DNA of 64,000 nucleotides from VAYN01 sp964540905. Its GTDB lineage: Bacteria; Actinomycetota; Thermoleophilia; Solirubrobacterales; 70-9. Numbering within the stretch: the first letter of the stretch is position 1; each line of letters starts with the position of its first letter. Position numbers and translations under genes: made by a program. The notes beneath the pieces were generated by a model that saw nothing but the letters and a program-made list of their open reading frames with translations, made no database searches and was not told where the DNA came from. The DNA lies in contig CAZIOS010000012.1 of NCBI GenBank assembly GCA_964540905.1, forward strand, positions 1 through 64,000. The letters are read 5' to 3'. This document shows positions 1 to 8,182 of this stretch, one piece after another.

Positions 1-378
1 GCGCCGCAGCAGCGCCCGGATCCGCGCCAGCAGCTCCTGGCGCTCGAACGGCTTGACCAGGTAGTCGTCGGCGCCGCTGTCGAGGCCGTTGACGCGGTCC
101 TCGGTCTCGGCCCGCGCGGTCAGCATCAGGATCGGCACGTCGCCGTCGAGCCGCAGCCGGCGGCAGACCTCGACGCCGTCGAGCCGCGGCAGGCCGAGGT
201 CGAGGACGACCAGGTCGGGGAAGAAGCCGGCGGCGACGTCGAGCGCCTCGACCCCGTCGGCCGAGGTCCGCACCTCGTAGCCCTCGTTGCGCAGCGAGCG
301 GCGCAGGACGTCGGCGATGTCGGCGTCGTCCTCGACGATCAGGACGCGGCCGCCCACCTGGTCGGTATCGCTCAGCAT
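1..378 (-). CDS. OmpR-type response regulator, receiver domain (partial)
   Basis: The visible 126 residues form a complete CheY-like receiver domain. The acidic pocket is in VLIVEDDADIADVL near residue 15, the phospho-acceptor Asp is in LVVLDLGLPRLDG, and the switch Thr and Lys are in LMLTAR and YLVKPFE. The C-terminal output domain runs off the window; the spacing and the ending RIRALLRR suggest the OmpR/PhoB winged-helix class. The start is the ATG at 378. A TAACAT hexamer on the same strand (385-390) lies 6 nt upstream, suggesting a leaderless message. The partner kinase is not in the window and the regulated genes are unknown. Confidence 0.9.
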   Translation of the reverse strand, partial: MLSDTDQVGGRVLIVEDDADIADVLRRSLRNEGYEVRTSADGVEALDVAAGFFPDLVVLDLGLPRLDGVEVCRRLRLDGDVPILMLTARAETEDRVNGLDSGADDYLVKPFERQELLARIRALLRR

Positions 379-445
379 CGCCCGATGTTAGCCCGCGGTT
401 CGTCCGGTCATTGCGGGATTTAGGGCGAATTTATCCGCAGGGGTC

Positions 446-2653
446 GTGGCCTGCGCGTCGAACCGGAAGGACATGTTCGTGCGTAAGAAGCGCGCCGCGC
501 CGGCGCGCGGGGGCAAAGCCGGGTCGAAACGGAAAAAGGCGGCGAAGCCGATGGCCGGACCGCGGCTGCCGGCCGGCCTCGAACAGCGCCACCTCGACCT
601 GATCGGGCTCTTCCTCGTCGCCGCCGGCGTCTACCTCGTCTTCGTCCTCTTCCTCGGCTGGGAGGGCGGCAAGGTCGGCTATGGGGTCGAAACCGGGCTG
701 ACCTACCTCGTCGGCAGGGTCGGGGCGCGGATCTTCACGGTGCTGATGCTGTTGGTCGGCGGCATGCTGCTGACCGGCACCTCGGTCTCGGCCCTCGCCC
801 GCGGCGCCGGCCGCGGGCTGCGCGGCCTCTTCCGGGGGATCTTCCACGGCGGCGACGCCGCCGCGCGCACCGTCGCCCGCAGCCACGCCGACTGGCGCCA
901 GCAGCGCCAGACGCGCGCCGAGGCGGAGACCGCCGCCGGCCCCACCGACGTGATGAGCTCCTACCCGGACACCGACGAGTTCGAGCCGACCGTGGCGCTC
1001 GCCGAGGAGCCCGAGGACGAGCCCGACCTCGGCCTCGCCGCCGAGGAGTTCGATCGCGAACTGGAGGAGATCTCGACCTCCGAGGAGGAGGCGCTGGAGC
1101 CGGAGACGGAGACGATCGCCCTGACCCCGATGGGCCAGGCGCGCGGCGTCACCACCTCGGACGAGATCGACTACCGGCCGCCGGCCCTGAAGGTGCTCGA
1201 GCGCGGCAAGGGGGACAAAGGCCCCGACACCCGCGACCACGAGGTGATCGGCCGCAAGCTGGTCGAAACGCTCGGACACTTCGGCGTCGAGGCGAAGATC
1301 GTCGGCGTCGTCAGCGGTCCCCACGTCTCCCGCTACGAACTGCGCCTGGCGCCTGGGATCAAGGTGAAGAAGGTCACCGAGCTCGCCAACGACCTCGCCT
1401 ACGCGCTGGCCTCGACCGACATCCGCATCCTCGCCCCGATCCCAGGCAAACAGGCGGTCGGGGTCGAGGTCCCGAACACCCGCCGCCGCATCGTCCGCCT
1501 CGGCGACATCTACGCCGGGCGGCCGGAGAAGACCTCGCCGCTGGTCGCCTGGCTCGGCAAGGGGATCGACGGCAACGCGGTCTGGACCGACCTGGCGAAG
1601 ATGCCCCACGTCCTGGTCGCCGGCACCACCGGCTCGGGCAAGTCCGGCTGCGTCAACGCGATCCTCTCCTCGATCCTGATGCAGGCCTCGCCGAACGAGG
1701 TCCGCCTGGTCCTGGTCGACCCGAAGCAGGTCGAGCTCAACCACTACGAGAACGTGCCCCACCTGCTGACGCCGGTGGTGACCTCGCCGCGCCTGGCAGC
1801 CAACGTGCTCTCCAATCTGATCGGCGAGATGGAGAGCCGCTACGGGATCATGAGCACCGCCCGCTGCCGCAACCTCAACGAGCTCAACCGCTACCGCGAA
1901 AAGGCCGGCGAGGCGCCGTTGCCGCACATCCTCTGCGTGATCGACGAGCTCGCGGACCTGATGATGGTCGCCCCGGCCGAAGTCGAGGACTCGATCATCC
2001 GCCTGGCGCAGAAGTCGCGGGCGACCGGGATCCACCTGGTGCTGGCGACGCAGCGGCCCTCGACCGACATCATCACCGGCACGATCAAGGTCAACATCCC
2101 CTCGCGGATCGCCTTCGCTGTCTCCTCGCAGACCGACTCGCGGGTGATCCTCGACCAGGGCGGAGCGGAGTCGCTGCTGGGCCAGGGCGACATGCTCTTC
2201 CGCGGCGCCGGCAGCTCGAAGCTGCAGCGGGTCCAGGGCGCCTTCATCACCGAGGACGAGATCGCCCGGATCACCGAGCACTGGGCCAAGCAGGGCGAAC
2301 CGGAGTTCGAGGCGGAGCTGCTGGAGAGCCCCGAGGAGGTCGAGGAGGAGGCCCACGAGGGCGACTTCGACCCCGACAGCGACGACCTGCTCGACGAGGC
2401 GATCCGCCTGGTGGTGCAGACCGAGACCGCCTCGGTCTCGATGATCCAGCGCCGCCTGCGGGTCGGATACACCCGGGCGGGGCGCCTGATCGACATGCTC
2501 GAGCGGCGCGGGGTCATCTCCGGCTACGAGGGCTCGAAACCGCGCCAGGTGCTGATCACCCAGGCCGATCTCAACCGGGTCCTGGCGCCGCAGTCCCAGG
2601 ATGCCCCGGCGCCGCCGGTGCCGGTCGCCGCCGACGCGGACACCGAGGCCTGA
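446..2653 (+). CDS. ftsK: DNA translocase FtsK
   Basis: Septal DNA pump of 735 aa that clears and aligns chromosome termini at division. The N-terminus has only two clear membrane helices (about 52-71 and 95-113), fewer than the four of classical FtsK, followed by an acidic linker (about 165-215). The motor has Walker A GTTGSGKS near residue 393 and Walker B in ILCVIDELADLMM, plus ATQRPSTDIITG. The C-terminal gamma winged helix (about 650-710) ends in GVISGYEGSKPRQVLI. I kept the GTG at 446 because TTATCC lies 9 nt upstream; the ATG at 473 is a possible shorter start. It is followed closely by cinA. Confidence 0.95.
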   Translation: MACASNRKDMFVRKKRAAPARGGKAGSKRKKAAKPMAGPRLPAGLEQRHLDLIGLFLVAAGVYLVFVLFLGWEGGKVGYGVETGLTYLVGRVGARIFTVLMLLVGGMLLTGTSVSALARGAGRGLRGLFRGIFHGGDAAARTVARSHADWRQQRQTRAEAETAAGPTDVMSSYPDTDEFEPTVALAEEPEDEPDLGLAAEEFDRELEEISTSEEEALEPETETIALTPMGQARGVTTSDEIDYRPPALKVLERGKGDKGPDTRDHEVIGRKLVETLGHFGVEAKIVGVVSGPHVSRYELRLAPGIKVKKVTELANDLAYALASTDIRILAPIPGKQAVGVEVPNTRRRIVRLGDIYAGRPEKTSPLVAWLGKGIDGNAVWTDLAKMPHVLVAGTTGSGKSGCVNAILSSILMQASPNEVRLVLVDPKQVELNHYENVPHLLTPVVTSPRLAANVLSNLIGEMESRYGIMSTARCRNLNELNRYREKAGEAPLPHILCVIDELADLMMVAPAEVEDSIIRLAQKSRATGIHLVLATQRPSTDIITGTIKVNIPSRIAFAVSSQTDSRVILDQGGAESLLGQGDMLFRGAGSSKLQRVQGAFITEDEIARITEHWAKQGEPEFEAELLESPEEVEEEAHEGDFDPDSDDLLDEAIRLVVQTETASVSMIQRRLRVGYTRAGRLIDMLERRGVISGYEGSKPRQVLITQADLNRVLAPQSQDAPAPPVPVAADADTEA

Positions 2654-2675
2654 GCGCTGCGGTAGCTTCCGGTTC

Positions 2676-3959
2676 GTGATTCGAGCCGGCATCGTCGTCA
2701 CCGGGACCGAGGTCATCACCGGGCGGATCTCGGACTCCAACGGGCCCTGGATCTCCGAACGGCTGGCCGAGCTCGGGGTCGAGGTCGCCCACATCCTCGT
2801 CGTCGCCGACCGCCCCGAGGACCTCGAGGCCGACCTGCGCTTCCTCGCCGCCGAGCGGATGGACCTGATCGTCACCAGCGGCGGCCTCGGTCCGACCGCC
2901 GACGACCTCACGGCCGCGATCGTCGCCCGCTTCGCCGGCCGCGAGTTGGTCCTCGACGAGGCGATGGAGGCCAAGATCGCCGAGATCCTGCGCGGCTTCG
3001 CGCGGCGGGGCGGCTTCAGGTTCGACGAGGCGGCGGTGATGGACGCCAACCGCAAGCAGGCGATGGTGCCGCAGGGCTCGACCCCGCTCGACCCGGTCGG
3101 CACCGCTCCCGGCCTGGTGGTGCCGGCCGGGGGACGGCCGGTGATCGTCCTGCCGGGGCCACCGCGCGAGCTGCAGCCGATGTGGCCGGCGGCGCTGGCG
3201 GCAGAGCCGGTGCGGACGGTGCTGGAGCGGGCGACGCCGCTGCACGGCTACACGCTGCGGATCTTCGGGGTGCCGGAGTCGGAGATCGCCAAGAGCCTGC
3301 GCGAGATCGAGCAGGACGACGGGGTCGAGGTCGGGGCGGTGGAGATCACCACCTGCCTGCGGCGCGGCGAGATCGAGATCGACGTCCGCTACCGCGACGA
3401 GACCGAGGCGGTTGCGATGGCGGTCCAGGAGGGGCTGGCGCGGCGGCACCATAGGCACCTCTTCAGCCGCGACGGCGAGACGATCGACTCGCAGGTGGCG
3501 AAGCTGCTGGCGGGGCGGCGCCTGGGCCTGGCCGAGTCCTGCAGCGGCGGCCTGCTGGCGGCACGGATCACCGACGTCCCCGGCGCCTCCGCCTACATGG
3601 CCGGCAGCGTCGTCGCCTACTCGAACGCGGCCAAGGCGGAGCTGCTGGGGGTCGACCCGGCGTTGATCGAGCGCCACGGGGCGGTCTCGCCGCAGGTGGC
3701 GGAGGCGATGGCGATCGGGGCACTGGAGCGCTTCGGGGCCGACGTCGCGGTCTCGATCACCGGCGTCGCCGGCCCCGGTGGCGGCACCGAGGAGAAGCCG
3801 GTCGGCTACGTCTGCTTCAACGCCCGCCTCGCCGACGGCACCGCGATCGCCCGCGAGCCGACGATCCCCGGCCGCCGCGCCGATATCCGCGAACGCTCGG
3901 CCCTGGTCGGGATGCACATGCTGCGGGTGTTGCTGGGTGGGGTCGAGCCGCCGCTCTAG
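2676..3959 (+). CDS. cinA: CinA-family nicotinamide mononucleotide deamidase
   Basis: This 427 aa protein has the two-domain CinA architecture. An N-terminal MoaB/Mog-like domain carries SGGLGPTADDLT. The C-terminal amidohydrolase domain carries AESCSGGLLAARITD and SITGVAGPGGG. Known members hydrolyse NMN or detoxify ADP-ribose, recycling pyridine nucleotides in the cytosol. The GTG at 2676 opens the canonical beta strand IRAGIVVTGTE, and the hexamer TAGCTT (2663-2668) lies 7 nt upstream. The gene sits between ftsK and thpR-recA; a cinA-recA neighbourhood is common in Gram-positive bacteria. Confidence 0.94.
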   Translation: MIRAGIVVTGTEVITGRISDSNGPWISERLAELGVEVAHILVVADRPEDLEADLRFLAAERMDLIVTSGGLGPTADDLTAAIVARFAGRELVLDEAMEAKIAEILRGFARRGGFRFDEAAVMDANRKQAMVPQGSTPLDPVGTAPGLVVPAGGRPVIVLPGPPRELQPMWPAALAAEPVRTVLERATPLHGYTLRIFGVPESEIAKSLREIEQDDGVEVGAVEITTCLRRGEIEIDVRYRDETEAVAMAVQEGLARRHHRHLFSRDGETIDSQVAKLLAGRRLGLAESCSGGLLAARITDVPGASAYMAGSVVAYSNAAKAELLGVDPALIERHGAVSPQVAEAMAIGALERFGADVAVSITGVAGPGGGTEEKPVGYVCFNARLADGTAIAREPTIPGRRADIRERSALVGMHMLRVLLGGVEPPL

Positions 3960-4049
3960 CGGCGTCGGCACGCTTCCGCGCGTCGAATTTCCCCCAGCCC
4001 TGACGAGGGCGTGCTAACACGTGCGCTCCGGCGCCGTAGCGTAGGCGCC

Positions 4050-4652
4050 ATGGCGAGGGAGCGACCGCAGAGCCCGCGCGCCCGGATGTTCGTGGCGCTG
4101 GACGTACCGGACTCGGTGCGCGGTGGGGTGGAGGCCTGGGGCGCGAGCGCCCTCGCCGATCCGGCGCTGCGCCGGGTGCCGTCGCGGTCGCTGCACATCA
4201 CCCTCGCCTTCCTCGGCTACCGGCCACCAGGGGACGCCGAACGGGTCGCGGCGGCGATGGCCGCGAGCGCCGGACCGCCGCCGCTGGTCGAGCTGCTCGA
4301 CCCGCTGCCGCGGCCGCCCCGGGGCAAGCCCCGGCTCTTCGCCCTGCCGGCGGTCTCGCCGGGCACTGAGCTGATCCAGGCGCGGCTCGCCGAGCTGCTC
4401 GTCGCCGCGCATCTGTACGAGCCGGAGCAGCGGCCCTTCTGGCCACATCTGACGGTCGCCAGGGTGCGGCCGGAGGGACGGGGGTCGCGGCGGCCGCTGC
4501 GCGTCGAGCAGCCGCCCGGCGCGCTCCCCGCGAGCCTCGCGGAGGCCTTCTATGGCGTCCGATTGTCGCTCTACCGTTCTGAACTCCAGCCAGAGGGTGC
4601 GCGTTACGTCCCCCTGGCCCAAGTCGAGCTGTCCGCAAAGGGACAGCAGTGA
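4050..4652 (+). CDS. thpR: RNA 2',3'-cyclic phosphodiesterase
   Basis: LigT/2H phosphoesterase of 200 aa. Both catalytic HxT motifs are present: HITLAFLGY at residues 49-57 and HLTVARV in the C-terminal half. Family members open 2',3'-cyclic phosphates on RNA ends. The ATG at 4050 gives the family's usual start (ARMFVALDVPDSV follows closely), with TAGCGT 7 nt upstream. It ends 12 nt before recA, so the two are probably one transcript. The true substrate in this lineage is unknown. Confidence 0.9.
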   Translation: MARERPQSPRARMFVALDVPDSVRGGVEAWGASALADPALRRVPSRSLHITLAFLGYRPPGDAERVAAAMAASAGPPPLVELLDPLPRPPRGKPRLFALPAVSPGTELIQARLAELLVAAHLYEPEQRPFWPHLTVARVRPEGRGSRRPLRVEQPPGALPASLAEAFYGVRLSLYRSELQPEGARYVPLAQVELSAKGQQ

Positions 4653-4664
4653 GGTGAGATTGAG

Positions 4665-5768
4665 ATGGCAGACAGGAAAGTGAGCTTGAACGACGTCTCC
4701 GCCAAGGAGGCCAAAGCCAAGGACGCGGCGCTGGCCAATGCGGTCAACGGGATCAAAAAGGAGTTCGGCGACGGGTCCCTGATGCGGCTTGGCGACAAGG
4801 GCACGGTCAAGGTGGAATCGATTCCCACCGGCTCGCTGGCGCTCGATCTCGCGCTTGGGATCGGCGGCGTCCCGCGCGGGCGCATCGTCGAGATCTTCGG
4901 CCCGGAGTCCTCGGGCAAGACGACGCTGGTCAACCACATCATCGCCCAGGCCCAGGCCCTCGGCGGCGTCTGCGCCTTCATCGACACCGAGCACGCGATC
5001 GACCCCGTCTACTCGCGGGCGATCGGCGTCGACACCGACGAGCTGCTCGTCTCCCAGCCCGACTACGGCGAGCAGGCGCTGCAGATCGCCGACCGCCTGA
5101 TCGCCTCCGGTGCCGTCGACGTCGTCGCGATCGACTCGGTCGCGGCGCTGACGCCGAAAGCCGAGCTCGACGGCCAGATCGGCGACACCACGGTGGGGCT
5201 GCAGGCGCGGCTGATGTCGCAGGCGATGCGCAAACTCGCCGGCAACCTCAACCGCACCAACACCGTCTGCATCTTCACCAACCAGATTCGCGAAAAAGTC
5301 GGGGTCCAGTTCGGCTCGCCGGAGACCCAGCCGGGAGGCCGGGCGCTGAAGTTCTACGCCTCGCAGCGGCTCGACATCCGCCGCATCGAGACCCTGAAAG
5401 AAGGGACCGAGGCGGTCGGCAACCGGGTCCGGGTCAAAGTCGTCAAGAACAAGGTGGCCTCGCCCTTCCGCCAAGCCGAGTTCGACATCGAGTACGGGGT
5501 CGGGATCTCGCGCGAGGGCGGCCTGCTCGACTTCGGGATGGAGCAGGACCTGGTGCAGAAATCCGGCTCCTTCTTCTCCTACGGCGAGACCCGGCTCGGG
5601 CAGGGGCGCAACAACGCCAAACAGTTCCTGCTCGACAACCCGGAGCTGGCGCTGGAGATCGAAACCAAGGTGCGGGCGGCGCTGGGGATCGACGGCGAGG
5701 CGCCGGCCGAGGCCAAGACCGTCGCGAGCGCCGCGGAGACCCCGCTGCCGGAGGCGCAAGCCGCTTGA
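4665..5768 (+). CDS. recA: Recombinase RecA
   Basis: Homologous recombination ATPase of 367 aa, normal length. Walker A is GPESSGKTT near residue 79. Other hallmarks are VVAIDSVAALTPKAELDGQIGD, the L2 region FTNQIREKVGVQFGSPETQPGG and a lysine-rich C-terminal core, ending in an Ala/Glu-rich tail. It has a purine-rich ribosome site (GAGGTGAG) before the ATG, unlike many genes here that start close to a promoter, which fits co-transcription with thpR. No recX follows; the downstream space holds structured element 1. Confidence 0.97.
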   Translation: MADRKVSLNDVSAKEAKAKDAALANAVNGIKKEFGDGSLMRLGDKGTVKVESIPTGSLALDLALGIGGVPRGRIVEIFGPESSGKTTLVNHIIAQAQALGGVCAFIDTEHAIDPVYSRAIGVDTDELLVSQPDYGEQALQIADRLIASGAVDVVAIDSVAALTPKAELDGQIGDTTVGLQARLMSQAMRKLAGNLNRTNTVCIFTNQIREKVGVQFGSPETQPGGRALKFYASQRLDIRRIETLKEGTEAVGNRVRVKVVKNKVASPFRQAEFDIEYGVGISREGGLLDFGMEQDLVQKSGSFFSYGETRLGQGRNNAKQFLLDNPELALEIETKVRAALGIDGEAPAEAKTVASAAETPLPEAQAA

Positions 5769-5775
5769 AGCTCCT

Positions 5776-5874
5776 GATGGTGCCGGACCAAGCGGGGCCA
5801 GGACGCAGGAAGGCCGAATAGCAGCGCTATTCGGCCGACCGAGGACGCCGCACCGCGCCGTGTCCGGCGCCGTC
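5776..5874 (+). repeat. Structured palindromic element, copy 1 (homologous to 8896-8993)
   Basis: A 99-nt segment starting 7 nt after the recA stop codon. Outer arms 5776-5788 and 5862-5874 pair over 13 bp (two G-U pairs). An inner perfect 11-bp hairpin lies at 5812-5836 with loop AGC. Between them are a 23-nt left strand containing CAGGACGCAGG and a 25-nt right strand starting GACCGAGGACGCCG. Copy 2 at 8896-8993 has the same layout, the same two strand lengths and the same conserved words, but different paired bases in the stems. The element ends 6 nt before the TAGGAT promoter hexamer of the next gene. Its function is unknown; terminator, insulator or small RNA are all possible. Confidence 0.75.
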
Positions 5875-5898
5875 AGCGGATAGGATTCCGGCCGCTTT

Positions 5899-6543
5899 AT
5901 GACCAACGAAACTCTCTTCTTCATCTTCGGGATCGCGCTCGCGGTCTCGGCGGTGGTCACCAGCCTGATCGGGCTACGCGTGAAGAGCTTCCCTGGGCGC
6001 TTCATGCCCCTGGTCGTCCTCTGGTTCGCGGTCCTGATCGGCTGCGCGACCACCTTCGCCGTCCTCCATGGCAAGGACGAGGAAAAGGAGCACGGGGCCG
6101 AGCTCAGCAAGGCCGGTAAGGAAATCGAAAAAGCCGAGAGCAGCGGCCCCTTCGAAGCAGCGGCAAAAGAAGAAGCCGAAGCCGAAGCTGGAGAAGCGGG
6201 CGAATCCGGCGGTTCCGCCGAAGGCGGAGCCGGTCCGGAAGCGACCGCCAAGGGCCCCGGCGGAACCGTGCAGCTGGCCGCCAACCCGACCCAGATCGCC
6301 TACGAACAGAGCAGCCTGACCAGCAAGCCGGGCAAGGTGACGATCGACTTCACCAACCCCTCCTCGCTCGAACACGACGTCGCGATCGAAGGCAGCGACG
6401 GCAAGCAGATCGCCGTCTCTTCGATCATCGCCAAAGGCAAGACCTCGGTCAGCGCCAACCTGCCCGCCGGCACCTACCACTACTACTGCACCATCCCCGG
6501 GCATCGCGAAGCGGGGATGGAAGGGACGCTCGTCGTCAAGTAG
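5899..6543 (+). CDS. Membrane-anchored cupredoxin (blue copper) domain protein
   Basis: This 214 aa protein has two N-terminal hydrophobic segments (about 5-26 and 35-55), a highly charged Glu/Lys/Ala linker (60-115) and a C-terminal plastocyanin-like domain. The type-1 copper ligands are visible: His in LEHDVAIEG, then Cys, His and Met in HYYCTIPGHREAGMEG. It is probably an extracytoplasmic electron carrier or copper protein; the partner is unknown. TAGGAT (5881-5886) lies 12 nt before the ATG, directly after structured element 1. It is followed by the large hairpin at 6554. Confidence 0.88.
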   Translation: MTNETLFFIFGIALAVSAVVTSLIGLRVKSFPGRFMPLVVLWFAVLIGCATTFAVLHGKDEEKEHGAELSKAGKEIEKAESSGPFEAAAKEEAEAEAGEAGESGGSAEGGAGPEATAKGPGGTVQLAANPTQIAYEQSSLTSKPGKVTIDFTNPSSLEHDVAIEGSDGKQIAVSSIIAKGKTSVSANLPAGTYHYYCTIPGHREAGMEGTLVVK

Positions 6544-6553
6544 GGGTGGGTGG

Positions 6554-6661
6554 GGAGGAGCTGGGTGCCCCTCTCCCGGAGACCGTCGCGCAGCTGGGGC
6601 CTTCGCCCAGGGTTCATACGTCTGTCCTTGAGCCTCCGGGAGAGGGGCACCCAGCTCCTCC
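6554..6661 (+). repeat. Large perfect hairpin, family-2 element copy 1
   Basis: Arms 6554-6581 and 6634-6661 are perfect reverse complements over 28 bp, enclosing a 52-nt loop. The loop begins ACCGTCGCGCAGCTGG, contains a small CTGG/CCAG stem, and ends CGTCTGTCCTTGAGC. The same 52-nt loop with the same ends occurs on the opposite strand at 6745-6796 inside a different pair of perfect arms. It starts 11 nt after the stop codon of the cupredoxin gene and has no T-tract. The interval 6662-6717 between the two copies shows no gene. Confidence 0.85.
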
Positions 6662-6717
6662 AACTCGACCTCAACTTCGCCGCCGGGAGTGAGCGAGGAC
6701 TCGGAAGCCTTTCGTGG

Positions 6718-6823
6718 GGCGGCAGTGGGGACCCTCCCGCGGAGGCTCAAGGACAGACGCCTCGAGCCCTGGCTCGCATCCCAGCTGCGCGACGGTCTCC
6801 GCGGGAGGGTCCCCACTGCCGCC
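6718..6823 (-). repeat. Large perfect hairpin, family-2 element copy 2, inverted
   Basis: Arms 6718-6744 and 6797-6823 pair perfectly over 27 bp around a 52-nt loop that is the diverged reverse complement of the loop at 6582-6633. The loop ends are identical in the two copies and the centre differs, while the arms differ in sequence yet both remain fully paired. That pattern means the fold is kept, not just the sequence. The element lies 19 nt upstream of TACCCT (6843-6848), the probable -10 of miaB. Confidence 0.85.
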
Positions 6824-6856
6824 ACTCCACAAGCCCCCGCGTTACCCTGCCCACCC

Positions 6857-8182
6857 ATGGCCAAGCGCTTTCACGTCACCACCTTCGGCTGCCAGATGAA
6901 CGTGCACGACTCCGAGCGGATGCGGGGGATGCTCGCCGCGCTCGGCTACGAGGAGGCCGAGAGCCGCGACGGCGCCGACCTGATCCTCTTCAACACCTGC
7001 TCGATCCGCGAGTCGGCCGACAGCCGCTTCATCGCCCACCTCGGCGAGGCGAAGCGGCTGAAGTCCGAAGACCCGGGGCGGATCGTCGGCGTCGGCGGCT
7101 GCTGGGCGCAGTCAGTCAAGGACGAGGTCTTCCAGCGCTTCCCCTTCGTCGACGTCGCCTTCGGCCCCGGCCAGATCCACAAGCTGGCCGAGTTCCTCAA
7201 CTCCGACTCGCTCAGCGCCCAGGGCTACTTCGAGTTCGAGGACTTCGCCGGCCACCTGCCGAGCCGCCGCGAGCGCGAGTTCCAGGGCTGGCTGCAGATC
7301 TCCCAGGGCTGCAACTGCGTTTGCTCCTACTGCATCGTGCCCTCGACCCGCGGCCGCGAGGTCAGCCGCGACCCCGAGGAGCTGATCGCCGAGGCGCGCG
7401 CCCTGGCCGCCGGCGGCGTCCGTGAGGTGACCCTGCTGGGCCAGAACGTCAACAGCTACGGCCGCGGCCTGCCGCCGCGGAGCCGGATCGGCTTCGCCGA
7501 GCTGCTGGCACAGGTGGACGCGATCGGCGGCATCGAGCGCATCCGCTACACCAGCCCGCACCCGAAGGACATGAAGGAGGACGTGATCCGCGCCCACGCC
7601 GAGCTGCCGGCGCTCTGCGAGCAGATCCACCTGCCGCTGCAGTCGGGTTCGAGCGCGGTGCTGAAGCGGATGCGCCGCACCTACGACCGCCAGCGCTACC
7701 TCGACCGGGTGGCGCTGATCCGCGAGCACGTCCCCGACTGCGCGATCACCACCGACGTCATCGTCGGCTTCCCCGGCGAGACCGAGGCCGACTTCGAGCA
7801 GACCCTGGAGGTGGTAGAGGAGGTTGGCTACGACGGCGCCTTCACCTTCGTCTTCTCGCCCCGGCGCGAAACCGAGGCGGCGACGATGGACGACCAGCTG
7901 CCGCACCCGGTCAAGGTCGAGCGGATGGAGCGGCTGGTCGAGGCGGTGCAGCGGCGGGCGCGGGAGCGGGCGCAGCGGTTCGTCGGCCGGACGATGGAGG
8001 TGCTGGTCGAAGGGACGAGCCGCACCGATCCCAGCCGGCTCCGGGGCCGCACCCGCCACAACAAGGCGGTCAACTTCGAAGGGGCCGCCGAACCCGGTCA
8101 GTTCGTCGAGGTCGAGATCGACAGCGCCACCTCGCAGACGTTGAGCGGGACGTCCGCGCGGCCCCTCTCGCACCTTCTTTGA
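6857..8182 (+). CDS. miaB: tRNA-2-methylthio-N6-dimethylallyladenosine synthase MiaB
   Basis: Radical SAM methylthiotransferase of 441 aa that adds the ms2 group to i6A37 of tRNA. The auxiliary cluster cysteines are C12 (FGCQMN), C48 (NTCSIR) and C82 (GGCWAQ). The radical SAM cluster is C152-x3-C156-x2-C159 in CNCVCSYC, with an extra C154. A C-terminal TRAM domain follows (about 370-435). The ATG at 6857 precedes the family N-terminus KRFHVTTFGCQMN and is 8 nt after TACCCT (6843-6848). The stop overlaps the miaA start by 4 nt, so both steps of the A37 modification are coupled. Confidence 0.96.
   Translation: MAKRFHVTTFGCQMNVHDSERMRGMLAALGYEEAESRDGADLILFNTCSIRESADSRFIAHLGEAKRLKSEDPGRIVGVGGCWAQSVKDEVFQRFPFVDVAFGPGQIHKLAEFLNSDSLSAQGYFEFEDFAGHLPSRREREFQGWLQISQGCNCVCSYCIVPSTRGREVSRDPEELIAEARALAAGGVREVTLLGQNVNSYGRGLPPRSRIGFAELLAQVDAIGGIERIRYTSPHPKDMKEDVIRAHAELPALCEQIHLPLQSGSSAVLKRMRRTYDRQRYLDRVALIREHVPDCAITTDVIVGFPGETEADFEQTLEVVEEVGYDGAFTFVFSPRRETEAATMDDQLPHPVKVERMERLVEAVQRRARERAQRFVGRTMEVLVEGTSRTDPSRLRGRTRHNKAVNFEGAAEPGQFVEVEIDSATSQTLSGTSARPLSHLL

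Noticed and set aside
431..3103. An 890-codon open frame antisense to ftsK and cinA, and similar long antisense frames at 4014-6284, 8917-11031 and 15089-18709
   Set aside because: They mirror the third-position GC of strongly supported genes on the other strand, have low-complexity Arg/Ala/Asp/Gly composition and match no family.
5812..5836. Stand-alone rho-independent terminator for recA
   Set aside because: The 11-bp hairpin is perfect, but no T-tract follows, and it is the inner part of a larger conserved structure, so it is annotated as that element.
6554..6823. Insertion sequence with terminal inverted repeats
   Set aside because: No transposase, no target duplication, and only 56 nt between the two hairpins; the conserved parts are loops, not ends.
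6550..7425. Open frame crossing the two family-2 hairpins into miaB
   Set aside because: The translated similarity on both strands comes from the repeat itself; the frame then runs out of phase with miaB.
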